Source of the DNA: Alphaproteobacteria bacterium
Lineage (GTDB): Bacteria; Pseudomonadota; Alphaproteobacteria; 16-39-46
DNA length: 64,000 nt
NCBI GenBank assembly: GCA_018401675.1
Contig: JAGYKM010000003.1
Span: 62,001-126,000, forward strand
Direction: 5' to 3'
A model generated the notes under the pieces. The model was not told where the DNA came from and ran no database searches. It saw only the letters and a program-made list of their open reading frames with translations. Both the position numbers and the translations under genes were made by a program. Of the stretch, positions 1-8,763 are shown one piece after another. Each line of letters starts with the position of its first letter. Position 1 is the stretch's first letter.

Positions 1-1446
1 TTTCCCAGGATTTTGAGTAAAGACCCCCTCTAGTTTTAAAGAAAGAAGGGGACTTGTAAGTATGGTCGAAGTCTTAACGTTTGAAAAATTTAAAACGGTT
101 TGGCCTTTAATATGAAGAGAGTCTCCAAAAGCAGCCGTCAATACACTACAATTAGGAAGGGACTCTAATGAACTCAATTTTTGAATGAAGAGGGAATAAT
201 TCAAGGTAGGATCCGTTTTGGATGCGTTATAATAGAAAGATCCTTCCATGCGAAGGTCATCTATTTGTAGGGACAAGTTTTTTGCTTCTACTCCTTCAGA
301 AACTTCTCTAAAAAGCCCCTTAAGTAGGAACGATTTTCTAAACAGTTTAGACAGCTCTTTACTTTTGGCCAGATAGACGCCGGCATTATTTCCAGAAAGG
401 CTTATCTCGAAGGAGGGTTTCTTTCCAACCTGAGAGGAGGATAGGGTAGATAGGTCCAAGTGAAAGTGCGTTTCCTTATAGCGAGAATCTAACCCTATGA
501 GTTTGATTCCTGCATCTCCGGATTTGAACATATAGGACCCATTTCCTGTCAAAGAGAAGGGGCCAGATTTAAGCTCCATTTGATTAATGGATAAATTATC
601 AGAAGTGGCCACTATATTTCCTGAAAAGACACACTCAGTTTGATGGGTTAGGCTATCCAAGGGGAGAGGCACGGGTCCTTTGTATTTCACCGAGCCCGAA
701 AGGCTGAAAGGGGAGGGTAAAATAATGCCTTCAAAATGACCAGTGTACCCCATAAGGGTAAAATCAGAAGAGACGCCGAAATCCTCACCCCGTTGGAAGA
801 GATTTCCCTTCAGAGAGATGTTATCGTGTTTGTAGGAGGCTGCCCCTGAATATTTCAATGACTTAAGGGCGTTAGACTCCATGATAGGGAGCAAGCGAAT
901 AGAAATATGAGAAAGAGAGTCTCCCGATTTTTCTGAAAAAACAACCTCTCCATCAGAGATCTCAACTTCTTGAATTTGAATGGAAAACTCGTGAGGCTTA
1001 GAAGAGCCCTTTTCCTCGGGCGTTTTGGAGGTACTATCAGAAGAGTTAGAGGGTTTTAAGGAAATCGATTTCAATCTGTTAATAAAAATCTTAGGAGAAA
1101 GTGCCTCTATCTTATGCACACTAAATTTTCCTCGAAATAACTCCCAAAATCTGATCTGAGCTGACAGAGCTTTGGCTTCCAGCAATAAAGAAGATGGTGA
1201 ATCAGCGCCCAAGTCTTGGGGCGTTTTATCATCAACAATTTCTATATCCTCAAAAGTAATTTTTGGATAAGGAACAAGCCTAAGTTTCATGCCTCCTTTA
1301 AGATTGATCTTGAGGCCTGTACTCTCTTTAAATTTAGTCTGTATGGTTGGTTTAAGGCCTTCTAAGGATATAAAATGAGGAATAGCTATGGCCAAAAGAA
1401 TAAATATGCCCAAAGGTATAAGGGTGCAAAGAAGAATTTTTTTCAT
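1..1446 (-). CDS. AsmA family protein, N-terminal part (runs off the left edge)
   Basis: An open minus-strand frame of 482 codons runs from the ATG at 1446 to base 1 without a stop, so the C-terminus lies outside the window. It opens with one hydrophobic anchor (MKKILLCTLIPLGIFILL, ending near residue 25). The next stretch, about residues 26-75, has the AsmA pattern: a short helix, then a GGMKLRLVPYPKITFEDIEI strand pair. A long beta-rich region follows. AsmA-like proteins are inner-membrane-anchored periplasmic proteins linked to outer-membrane assembly or lipid transport; that role is family knowledge. No partner gene is visible because the neighbouring gene is outside the window. Confidence 0.8.
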   Translation of the reverse strand, partial: MKKILLCTLIPLGIFILLAIAIPHFISLEGLKPTIQTKFKESTGLKINLKGGMKLRLVPYPKITFEDIEIVDDKTPQDLGADSPSSLLLEAKALSAQIRFWELFRGKFSVHKIEALSPKIFINRLKSISLKPSNSSDSTSKTPEEKGSSKPHEFSIQIQEVEISDGEVVFSEKSGDSLSHISIRLLPIMESNALKSLKYSGAASYKHDNISLKGNLFQRGEDFGVSSDFTLMGYTGHFEGIILPSPFSLSGSVKYKGPVPLPLDSLTHQTECVFSGNIVATSDNLSINQMELKSGPFSLTGNGSYMFKSGDAGIKLIGLDSRYKETHFHLDLSTLSSSQVGKKPSFEISLSGNNAGVYLAKSKELSKLFRKSFLLKGLFREVSEGVEAKNLSLQIDDLRMEGSFYYNASKTDPTLNYSLFIQKLSSLESLPNCSVLTAAFGDSLHIKGQTVLNFSNVKTSTILTSPLLSLKLEGVFTQNPGK

Positions 1447-1829
1447 GAGTCAAACCATCTCCTATGGGGGCTTTATATTTTATTATATTTTTCAGATTAC
1501 TTAAAATTGTGATATTATTTTAAGAAGGGGGTCAGAAGATCTCTGAGCAAGTTCATCTGATATTGAGAGGAAATAAAAGGAGCAATGGAGACCATCGATA
1601 TCATCGCATTTTGGTTTAACTGCTAATAGGTTGATACTTCTAGGCCAGAGTTAGCTAGTTGGCAAACCCATAGCCAAGTAAGCCTACAAGCATATTATGT
1701 ACTTGAAAGCTAACCTTCAGTCTCTTTAAACAGCTCATTTTTCGCTTTAGCCTCTCTTGCAGTAAGAGTTGAGAAAAGTTATCCTATTAGTGTAGGGATA
1801 TTAAGTTGATGGAAAAGGAAACATATAAA
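1447..1829. other. Intergenic region, no gene recognised
   Basis: About 380 bases between the divergent AsmA-like gene and the exported protein gene. The sequence is AT-rich, with no convincing start-plus-RBS pair, RNA gene or strong hairpin. It must hold the promoters of the two divergent genes, but no clear -35/-10 pair could be picked out. Confidence 0.5.
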
Positions 1830-2354
1830 ATGCCTCAGCGTAAACTCATTGTAATAGTTTATTTCTTTATGGTTTGTAATGCTCTTGGCCACAACTTGGA
1901 TCCGTCTCTCTCTCCTAAAGAAAAATCTTGTTGGATTCGTGCTGAAGCTAAGGTTCCTACTGGGGTTAAACCTGATCTTTCTCGAGAAAAAAGAGCTGAT
2001 TATCTCGGACCTTGGGAGAATGTAATCAAAACTTTTAGAAAAATTATCTATGCAAACTGCTGTGATACACCTGAAGCATGGATAAACGAGGGGCTTATAG
2101 TCAACAAAGTCCGTTGGATTCATCAGAACAATGGCAGTAAGCATGCAGAAAGAAAAGAAATTTCTGTTGAAGACTTTAAGTTAAACTACTCCCGAATTAT
2201 AACACCACAAATTAAAAAAATCATTCAACGTCAGGAACCAAAGAGAATCTTTGAGAATAGCCAAGGGTGCATGATAGGCAATGGGGAAGTCTGGTTTCAG
2301 CCTGATGGTTCTATAGTAACTGTTAATAGCACCATATCTAGCTCTGCCTCGTAA
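1830..2354 (+). CDS. Exported protein of unknown function
   Basis: I do not recognise this family. From the ATG at 1830 the protein is 174 aa and begins with a Sec-type signal peptide (basic MPQRK, then a hydrophobic run to about residue 20). An upstream in-frame TTG-ATG (1806/1809) would place the basic residues too far in, so 1830 is preferred; an AAGGAA stretch lies about 9 bases before it. The mature part has three cysteines and ends in a motif, GCMIGNGEVWFQPDGS, resembling the closing strand of NTF2/SnoaL-like small domains. That is weak pattern matching only. It stands alone on the plus strand. Confidence 0.6.
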   Translation: MPQRKLIVIVYFFMVCNALGHNLDPSLSPKEKSCWIRAEAKVPTGVKPDLSREKRADYLGPWENVIKTFRKIIYANCCDTPEAWINEGLIVNKVRWIHQNNGSKHAERKEISVEDFKLNYSRIITPQIKKIIQRQEPKRIFENSQGCMIGNGEVWFQPDGSIVTVNSTISSSAS

Positions 2355-2572
2355 GCAATCCTTATAAAAAAGTTCGTGAGGCACTTTCTGTGCAACGTTG
2401 AGTAGATATTCTATCAAGTGAATGTCTCAAGCCCTGTGAAGAATGAATTGTTTGCATTTCGTAAAAGTCCATAAGTATTGTAATTGAGGCTGATATGTGC
2501 TAGGCATAAAAGTTATATTCTAAGTAATGAAATAATAGATCTTATTAAGTATATTATACAAAGGCATTTTAG

Positions 2573-3712
2573 ATGAAAAGTTTAAAGTTTGTTACTCTAG
2601 CGGTGGGTCTCTTTGTTAGTTCAGCCTCTTTATCGCAAGCAGGGTTGATTGATGTCTTGGCAACGGGAGATCCGGATACCATCAAAAGGTATTGCCTAAG
2701 AGAAGCTAGAACAGATTCTCCCCTCAAGCCAAATTACTCTCAACTAGCTGGTATTTATGAAGGAGATACCTATCTTTCTTTTTTAGGAACAGAGACTCTC
2801 AATGAGCTTACCCAAAGCATCATTAAAGGAGAAGAAGAGAAGAAGATGGGAAGAAGGGCTTCAGGAGCAACTGCCTCAGCAGATGGAGATACTCTGGATC
2901 CTGATTATCTAGCGGCACTTACTTTGGATGCGGAAGAAAACGGTCACAGCTCTTCTTTTTCTGCTCAACCCACAGCTTCCGACCATGAGTTAGCTTTATC
3001 CTTGCAAAAGGACGAAGAAAGAGCGCGTGCTCATAGACAAGGTGCTCTCTCCAAAGCTACCACTGGTGATCTTGAGATGGCTCGCGCGTTAGAGCGCGCG
3101 CTTCAACAAGAGGATGCACAGCGCAGTAGGAGTCGCGCTCATGCACACCCATTGCATCAAACCCCAGAAACTGAGAAGGGGGCGGAGACACAAGCCAAAG
3201 CCTCTATGAAGGCATTAAGTTCTGCTGTGTGCCCCGAACGATTGCCTTTTGGAATGGACGTCCATGGCTTAGATAAAAGCGTAGGTCACTATCTTCCTCA
3301 AACTTTAGACGCCTTGGTCAAAATGAATATAGGTCAAGGTGGACTAAGCTATGAGAATATTGCTGAAGAGATGTCAGAATTTTATAGGCGCATTCGGTTA
3401 AACATGGTGGTTTCTTCTGCCCCTGGCGCTCAAGCTACCCCATTAGAAAAGGAAACGCTTGTTAGCTTTATTCCTAGGATTTTCAGACCAGATTTCAAGG
3501 GACTTGGCGATCCTTTCAGGCAAATGCTGTCTAGGGCCTGGACGCAAGCCCGAGATGATTTTGAGACAAGAGGGGACGTGCGCGGCATCACTCATATGGG
3601 CATTGCCATCGCAGAAAACTATATGGGAGGGGGAACTGACTGCATCCAAGGAAGACGCAATAGGATGTTAGTTGCAGCTATGAGAATAGGAGGAGATAAG
3701 GCTGTAGAATAG
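2573..3712 (+). CDS. Exported protein with three UIM-like acidic helices
   Basis: A 379-aa protein with a clear signal peptide (residues 1-23, cleavage after SQA). The middle is low-complexity and strongly charged. It carries three spaced acidic-hydrophobic motifs: around 109-122 (DPDYLAALTLDAEE), 137-149 (DHELALSLQKDEE) and 166-181 (DLEMARALERALQQED). The second fits the pattern of eukaryotic ubiquitin-interacting or LALxLQxxEE motifs quite well. The C-terminal part (residues 220-379) looks folded, with a C-terminal GGGTDC segment, but is not recognisable. Ubiquitin binding is inference from motif shape. A host-directed factor is plausible given the F-box and Fic proteins elsewhere in the window. 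Confidence 0.7.
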   Translation: MKSLKFVTLAVGLFVSSASLSQAGLIDVLATGDPDTIKRYCLREARTDSPLKPNYSQLAGIYEGDTYLSFLGTETLNELTQSIIKGEEEKKMGRRASGATASADGDTLDPDYLAALTLDAEENGHSSSFSAQPTASDHELALSLQKDEERARAHRQGALSKATTGDLEMARALERALQQEDAQRSRSRAHAHPLHQTPETEKGAETQAKASMKALSSAVCPERLPFGMDVHGLDKSVGHYLPQTLDALVKMNIGQGGLSYENIAEEMSEFYRRIRLNMVVSSAPGAQATPLEKETLVSFIPRIFRPDFKGLGDPFRQMLSRAWTQARDDFETRGDVRGITHMGIAIAENYMGGGTDCIQGRRNRMLVAAMRIGGDKAVE

Positions 3713-3757
3713 CTGTGTACTGAACACTAACTTTCAGTGCAACGCGCCCCATGGCCA

Positions 3758-3887
3758 GTGTCCCATAGGGATTATGTGCGTCCCCCTCTCAAGGGAGGAC
3801 TGGTAGCCTTGGCTATTGGCTGCATGTATTTGCTCTTGAATTCTTCAGACACCCTAGAAAGTTTTAGCCAGCAGGCATCTAATCCAC
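3758..3887 (-). repeat. Partial duplicate of the serine-protease gene (repeat copy A)
   Basis: About 130 bases nearly identical to 5944-6067 inside the broken protease gene. Copy A has small insertions near 3786-3799 and a few substitutions but otherwise matches, including the stretch matching the segment after the catalytic Asp. No open frame continues on either side, so it is a dead fragment left by a duplication or recombination event. Confidence 0.85.
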
Positions 3888-4104
3888 GAAGCCAAGTATA
3901 TTTAACCCTCTAGAGATTCGATTACTCCTTATTTGCTCAAAGAAAAGTGAGGGCAGACTCCGTTCGTCACAAAAGCCCGAGCGGAGTCAAAATCACATCA
4001 TTCTGTACAAATGTACACCATTGTCGCAATATTACTATTATGGAAACTACAGGGTGACGTCGCAGCATTAATTCGTCGTGTTTCTGTTCTGGGTTATACA
4101 CTGC

Positions 4105-4260
4105 CTATACCAGACCCAATTCATATAAGCTCTTCTCGTCGTCCTTTTCAATAGTATAACTCTTATCCGTGGAGTCTTCCTCCGATGACGCATAGGATAA
4201 ATTTACAATCATCCCTGAAATAGCCACTAAATAGATTGCTTTTAGTATAAATTTTTTCAC
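4105..4260 (-). CDS. Small exported peptide of unknown function, 51 aa
   Basis: A GTG start at 4260 is preceded by an AGGAG ribosome-binding site with 7-base spacing (in 4261-4275). The peptide starts MKKFILKAIYLVAISGMIVN, a textbook signal peptide ending ...SYA near residue 24. An acidic 27-residue mature tail ends at the TAG at 4105. It lies downstream of the 6722-4508 operon on the same strand and may be transcribed with it or from its own promoter. The family is unknown; it could also be a truncated remnant of a longer secreted protein. Confidence 0.55.
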   Translation of the reverse strand: MKKFILKAIYLVAISGMIVNLSYASSEEDSTDKSYTIEKDDEKSLYELGLV

Positions 4261-4507
4261 TTTATTCTCCTGTTTTTCTGCTTTCTGGATTACTTTTCAT
4301 TTTAGCTTTCTTATTTGTCAAGTTTAATAGAAACTTTCTCAATGATCAAGGAGCATCTTATTTTTGGTCCAAATCCGTATGATCCTTGATTTCTTTTCAG
4401 ATTTTCGTGACACGATAACAATAACCCACCCGGAGTTAGCACTTGTTTCAAGTGCGTTTCTGGATCCTGCTTCCATTCAAATTTCTAAATTATATCCAAC
4501 AGTTCCT

Positions 4508-4954
4508 TTAAGACATTTTTTCCATAATAAAAAATCTTTGGAACTCCTCATCACCATAATTAGAGTAGAATACGGATTTCTCAGGATGAGGCGTAAAATC
4601 TGAATTTCCTTTGACTGTAGTGTAAATCTGATAAGGACCATGTCCGGGAAGAACTCCTACAATGCTCATATCCTTTTCTGAATGTCCATCATAAACACAG
4701 GTAATATAATAGGTCTCCTGTGACTTCTCATAGGACATTTCTTTAAGAACTTCACTTCCTTTAAATAGAGTCGATGTGTCTCCTGTTACTACAAAGTGAA
4801 CTCCTCGATAGTCAATTTCTGAGTGCCCGGCCAAAAGACTTGCCGAAGGACAGCTGTGTATTTGTTGAGCTGCCCCTTTTGCCTGACAATGTAATCCGAA
4901 AACAATTAATAAAAACACAAGCACTCTGCTCCAAATACTGTTTTGAAACGGCAT
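4508..4954 (-). CDS. Secreted protein of unknown function
   Basis: A 148-aa protein with a signal peptide (hydrophobic run LVFLLIVFGLHC, cleavage probably near residues 25-28). A short cysteine-containing domain follows, HSCPSASLL... with a second Cys at YYITCVYDG. The start lies one base past the stop of the 4956-5750 gene, so the two are co-transcribed and probably translationally coupled. The CPS...TCVYDG layout resembles small secreted domains of unknown function. A pairing with the upstream HHIIP protein (as partner or immunity protein) is possible but only inferred from position. Confidence 0.65.
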   Translation of the reverse strand: MPFQNSIWSRVLVFLLIVFGLHCQAKGAAQQIHSCPSASLLAGHSEIDYRGVHFVVTGDTSTLFKGSEVLKEMSYEKSQETYYITCVYDGHSEKDMSIVGVLPGHGPYQIYTTVKGNSDFTPHPEKSVFYSNYGDEEFQRFFIMEKMS

Positions 4955-4955
4955 T

Positions 4956-5750
4956 TCATACCTCCAATGTTACTGATTTTACATACCATTTTCCAGTTAC
5001 CCCATCTTGCTGCCATTCTTTAGGTAGGTGTTGCCTTACGAGTGTGTAAGGTTGTCTACTAAGAAAAGTATTATTCCAATGGCGATTAACGGCTTTGAGG
5101 GCTTGCAAAATGGCCTCTTCGGACTCTGTTACAGCGGCCTTCATTATTTTTTTAGAATGAGGAGAGCGGTCCAATTCCTTTAATCTTTGTATGCGCCAAA
5201 ACATACTTTGCACTGAGTCCCAAAGGTCTTTAGGAAAATAACTCGGACGCTCCTTTTCATTTTGTACACCTGACCACCGAGGATCATCCTTTCTGTTTTT
5301 AGGCCCCCTAAATAGATTCCACCATGACCATGCAAAGAATTTTCTTGTTAGCTGCTTTTGTGTCCATAGCGTCCGATCTTCAGGAAGTTTATAATGCCCA
5401 TTCACATCATAAGGACAAAGCTCACCTAGAAGTTTTCTGAACAGTCCCCATTCCTTCTGTTGAAAGGTGTTTTTGGTGCCATCAAAATAATCCCATAGAT
5501 ACATAAGATCCCTAATAGGGATAATATGATGGCAAGCATGTCCTTCCTGACAGTGATAATGTGTACCAGCTGGCTTCGTTTCTCTATCCGTTAATCCATA
5601 TTGACTCTGTGTCCAGGATAAGAATTCGTAGCCAGAATCTAACGGCTGTGCTCCTGGTGCATATGGAGTTGTGATACGATCAAAGTCCTCGATACCTAAG
5701 CCAAAATGGAGAAAGAAAGAATAATCCGACGGAGAGGGAAACGGGGCCAT
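4956..5750 (-). CDS. HHIIP-motif protein, possibly HNH/AHH-like nuclease
   Basis: A 264-aa protein without a signal peptide. Residues 64-80 contain HYHCQEGHACHHIIPIR. Clustered Cys/His residues followed by HHIIP is the pattern at the metal site of HNH/AHH-type nucleases, many of them toxins, but the rest of the domain (usually N then H further on) cannot be confirmed by eye. The remainder is rich in Trp and charged residues. The gene starts 3 bases after the TGA that ends the upstream protease gene and directly precedes the secreted protein at 4954, forming a tight operon. Nuclease activity is tentative. Confidence 0.6.
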   Translation of the reverse strand: MAPFPSPSDYSFFLHFGLGIEDFDRITTPYAPGAQPLDSGYEFLSWTQSQYGLTDRETKPAGTHYHCQEGHACHHIIPIRDLMYLWDYFDGTKNTFQQKEWGLFRKLLGELCPYDVNGHYKLPEDRTLWTQKQLTRKFFAWSWWNLFRGPKNRKDDPRWSGVQNEKERPSYFPKDLWDSVQSMFWRIQRLKELDRSPHSKKIMKAAVTESEEAILQALKAVNRHWNNTFLSRQPYTLVRQHLPKEWQQDGVTGKWYVKSVTLEV

Positions 5751-5752
5751 AT

Positions 5753-6722
5753 TCAGCTTTCGTCACGATGAATGGAAACATGGGCTCCAATAGCACCAAG
5801 ATTCTTCTGGATAGCCACATGGCGCCAGAGCACCTGGACCGGCCTCTATCTCAATATTACTGTGGATCCCGACATCTCTTGTCCAGGATCACCCACATTA
5901 CCGGAAACCAAATGTCTGCCTCAGCAAAATGAAACAGAGCATAGTGTCCATAGGGATTATGTGCGTCCCCCTCAAGGGACTGGTAGCCATGGCTATTGGC
6001 TGCATGTATTTGTTCTTGAATTCTTCAGACACCCTAGAAAGTTTTAGCCAGCAGGCATCTAATCCACCTCGAGCAATCTGGATTGACGTAAGTTTTACAT
6101 CTAAGTATTGCCCTTGAATGAGGAAACGTTCTGGATCTTCAGTTTCATTAATACGATAATCATAAAATCGAACACATAAGCGATCTCGATCCAACCCCTC
6201 TATCACATGGCGGGCTGTTGCAATGGTATTATAGTCTCGAACTAATCCCCCAGACCCCAGCATAACTGAAAAATCTTCTCCAGAAGGATAATAGACGATC
6301 GCACAGGAACTTTTGTAATAAGTTCGGACAAATGTGCAGAACTCAGGGTATGTGGCCGCAGAGCCGTCATGGGGTACAAGATAGGAAAAAAGAGACTCAT
6401 TGCGCACTTCTTCTGGCCATGTATTATGTACTATGCTTAATGGCGCTCCCATTGCCGCACTTGGTTGAGAATACGCCATAACCCTGTCAGCATAACCGGT
6501 TGAGAGAGGTGTTTTTGTGTAAAAAAAGGGACTTTCTTGGATTTCACGATAATCCGGGAGGGCGCTCGAAGTTCCGACAGCTCGATGCTCTCTTTCGTCT
6601 TCAGCACGCAGACATGAGTGACTTCCTCCTGCATAAAGACTTCCTGAAGCCATAAAATACATAAAACCAGACAAGGCGAAGGCGAGAGAAAAAAGGGACT
6701 TTTTGTGTGTGAAAGTAAACAT
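5753..6722 (-). pseudogene. V8/trypsin-like serine protease, frameshifted and with an internal stop
   Basis: The first 274 codons encode a signal peptide (residues 1-31), the catalytic His region (GSGGLVRDYNTIATARHVI, about 156-174) and an Asp region (GLDACWLKL). The frame then stops at 5898. In another frame the missing part follows: P-G-Q-E-M-S-G-S-T-V around 5865-5890, the Ser-active-site motif expected for GxSGS. A TAG at 5846-5848 interrupts it, and the tail ends IGAHVSIHRDES at the TGA at 5753, as in V8-like proteases. One frameshift plus one nonsense codon therefore separate the triad. Part of the gene (5944-6067) is duplicated at 3758-3887. Confidence 0.8.
5944..6067 (-). repeat. Repeat copy B, inside the protease gene
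   Basis: This is the in-gene copy of the about 125-base sequence also found at 3758-3887. It codes for the segment around the catalytic Asp and the following strand, so this is the original copy and 3758-3887 the displaced one. Confidence 0.85.
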
Positions 6723-6797
6723 TTTGGTCTCCCCTACTTTTTTATTTGAGAATTACAGAAAACCATATTTATAAGGTACCGTCAAATGAAAGTATGA

Positions 6798-8378
6798 CTA
6801 TACCATAGTCATTTCAATGGCTTTCTTTGAATCGTGGAAAGACAGCATTTCAGGCACGACGATCCAATGGTTTACCACTTGTTCTAAGAAAGCCCGATTA
6901 TGGGAAACCACCAATAATGCCCCTTCATAGCTTTTTAAGGCTTCTATAAGACCTTGTATGCTTTCTACATCCATATGGTTTGTGGGTTCATCTAGTATCA
7001 AGAAATTCGGCTGGAGCAACATAAGGTGGGCTAATACCACACGCACACGCTCTCCCCCACTTAGTTTGGACAAAGGTTGCTCTGCATGATCTGGTCCTAT
7101 TAGGACCTGGCCCAAGATCGATCGAATTCTTTGGGGCAATATTTCTTCATGTTTGGAAGAAAGCCAAGATAATGGCGTATCTTTAGCAGGAAGCCGGTCA
7201 ATAAGATCTTGAGCAAAATATCCCCTTCTCACAGCAGTCCCATCCCGAATGGTTCCTGTGTCTGAGGGAAGCTCTTGTAAGATAACTTTCAAAAGCGTTG
7301 ACTTACCTCGTCCATTAGCCCCTATGAGGGCACATTTTTCTCCGCGGAGCAATCGCAAATTAATATTCTTTAATACATGATTGGCCCCGAAAGATTTAGA
7401 AATTTTCTGGGCTTCAAAGACAATCTTTCCGCAAGCCCTGATTTGCGAAAACATGAATCGCGGCTTTACCCGGGTGGTTTTTTTCAAATCTGGCAGCTCT
7501 ATTTTATCAATCATTTTTTGACGCGATCCAGCTTGAGCTGCTTTTGAGGCTTTCGCCCCAAACCGATCAATAAACTTTTGCATCTGGGCTTTTTTGTCTT
7601 CCAAACCTTTCCTATGGGCATCCACTTGTTCTATGAGAAGCTGCTTTTGAGCCAAATAAGGATCATAAGTAAGGCTGTAGGTGCGTATTTCATAGAAATC
7701 AATGTCGATAATCGCTGTCGCCACACCCCTCATGAATCGTTCATCATGAGTAGTAAATAAAATAGTCCCCGGAAATTCCGTAGCTAAAAACTTTTCAAGC
7801 CAGATAATTGACGGAAGATCTAAATGGTTGGTGGGCTCGTCTAATACCAAAAGATCTGGATTGGCAAAAAGAACTTGAGCCAAAAGAACGCGCCACCTGA
7901 ACCCTCCAGACAAAGATCCCAAAGGATCTTGATGCTTTTCTCGAGGAATACCAAGGCCAATAAGAATTTTTTCTACCCTTCCCTCCCATGCATAGCCATC
8001 GAGAGAGGCGATAGTTTCTTCAATTTGACATATCTCAGCAATCCGAGCCTCATCCCATATGTCTTCTTTTATAAGCTCATCACGCCTCTTAATGGGTGCG
8101 TAGAGCTCAGGATGTCCTGATAGAACCGCGTATGCAATGGGCACCGCATCAGCGATAAATTGATCTTGCCTAAGCCAGCCAATACGCATGCCTTTTTGTT
8201 TCTGGAAAGTTCCATCGCACGGCTCCTCGGTTCCGCAGATAATCCTCAATAGTGTGGATTTTCCTGCGCCATTCGCCCCTACGAGGCCATACCGCTCTTT
8301 AGGTTTCAACAGCAAAGAAGCATCGGTAAACAAAAGTTTATTTCCGTAAAAATGAGAAATATTATCCAAGGTGACCAT
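6798..8378 (-). CDS. ABC-F family ATPase (YbiT/EttA-like)
   Basis: A 526-aa protein with two ABC ATPase domains and no membrane segment. Domain 1 has Walker A GANGAGKST (residues 34-42), signature LSGGFRWRVLLA and Walker B LLVLDEPTNH. A lysine-rich linker includes RFGAKASKAAQAGSRQKM, typical of the YbiT subgroup. Domain 2 has GANGRGKST, LSGGERVRVVLA and FLILDEPTNH. ABC-F proteins bind the ribosomal E site and regulate or rescue translation; they are not transporters. Full length compared with the family. Divergent from pyrG. Confidence 0.92.
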   Translation of the reverse strand: MVTLDNISHFYGNKLLFTDASLLLKPKERYGLVGANGAGKSTLLRIICGTEEPCDGTFQKQKGMRIGWLRQDQFIADAVPIAYAVLSGHPELYAPIKRRDELIKEDIWDEARIAEICQIEETIASLDGYAWEGRVEKILIGLGIPREKHQDPLGSLSGGFRWRVLLAQVLFANPDLLVLDEPTNHLDLPSIIWLEKFLATEFPGTILFTTHDERFMRGVATAIIDIDFYEIRTYSLTYDPYLAQKQLLIEQVDAHRKGLEDKKAQMQKFIDRFGAKASKAAQAGSRQKMIDKIELPDLKKTTRVKPRFMFSQIRACGKIVFEAQKISKSFGANHVLKNINLRLLRGEKCALIGANGRGKSTLLKVILQELPSDTGTIRDGTAVRRGYFAQDLIDRLPAKDTPLSWLSSKHEEILPQRIRSILGQVLIGPDHAEQPLSKLSGGERVRVVLAHLMLLQPNFLILDEPTNHMDVESIQGLIEALKSYEGALLVVSHNRAFLEQVVNHWIVVPEMLSFHDSKKAIEMTMV

Positions 8379-8763
8379 GAAAGATCCATTCAGTATTTGA
8401 AAAACGAGTTAAAAAAGTCGTAACAAAAATCGAACTTTACAAAAATCTATAAGAAAAAGCAAATATTCGTTGGGGTTTGTATGGCTCCCGGAGGAAAGAA
8501 AACAAACCACCTGGAAGGCATAAGAGACCGCCCTATTGCGCAAAGTAATTGGAAAAAGAGCATTGGCCTTAACGCTTCAGCAGGTAGCCCACCAGGATTT
8601 TACGGGAGTTCTCCTAAATTCCCACATCTGGTTCTTTTCAGGCACGGCTTAAGGGATCCCCAAACGGGTGTGTATTCCTATATTCCCTCCCACGACCTAC
8701 TTGATCTCCAACAAAAGCGAGCGTATAAGGTATGTGAACATCAAAAAAGGAGAACAATATCAC
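8379..8763. other. Intergenic region upstream of pyrG
   Basis: About 385 bases between the divergent ABC-F gene and pyrG. Open frames exist here, but none has coding character or a recognisable domain. The secG gene often found before pyrG in alphaproteobacteria is not visible. An AGGAG site at about 8748-8752 serves the pyrG start. Confidence 0.5.

Noticed and set aside
8668-8763. Upstream extension of pyrG
   Set aside because: It lies before the conserved start of the family, and the GTG at 8764 has its own AGGAG site.
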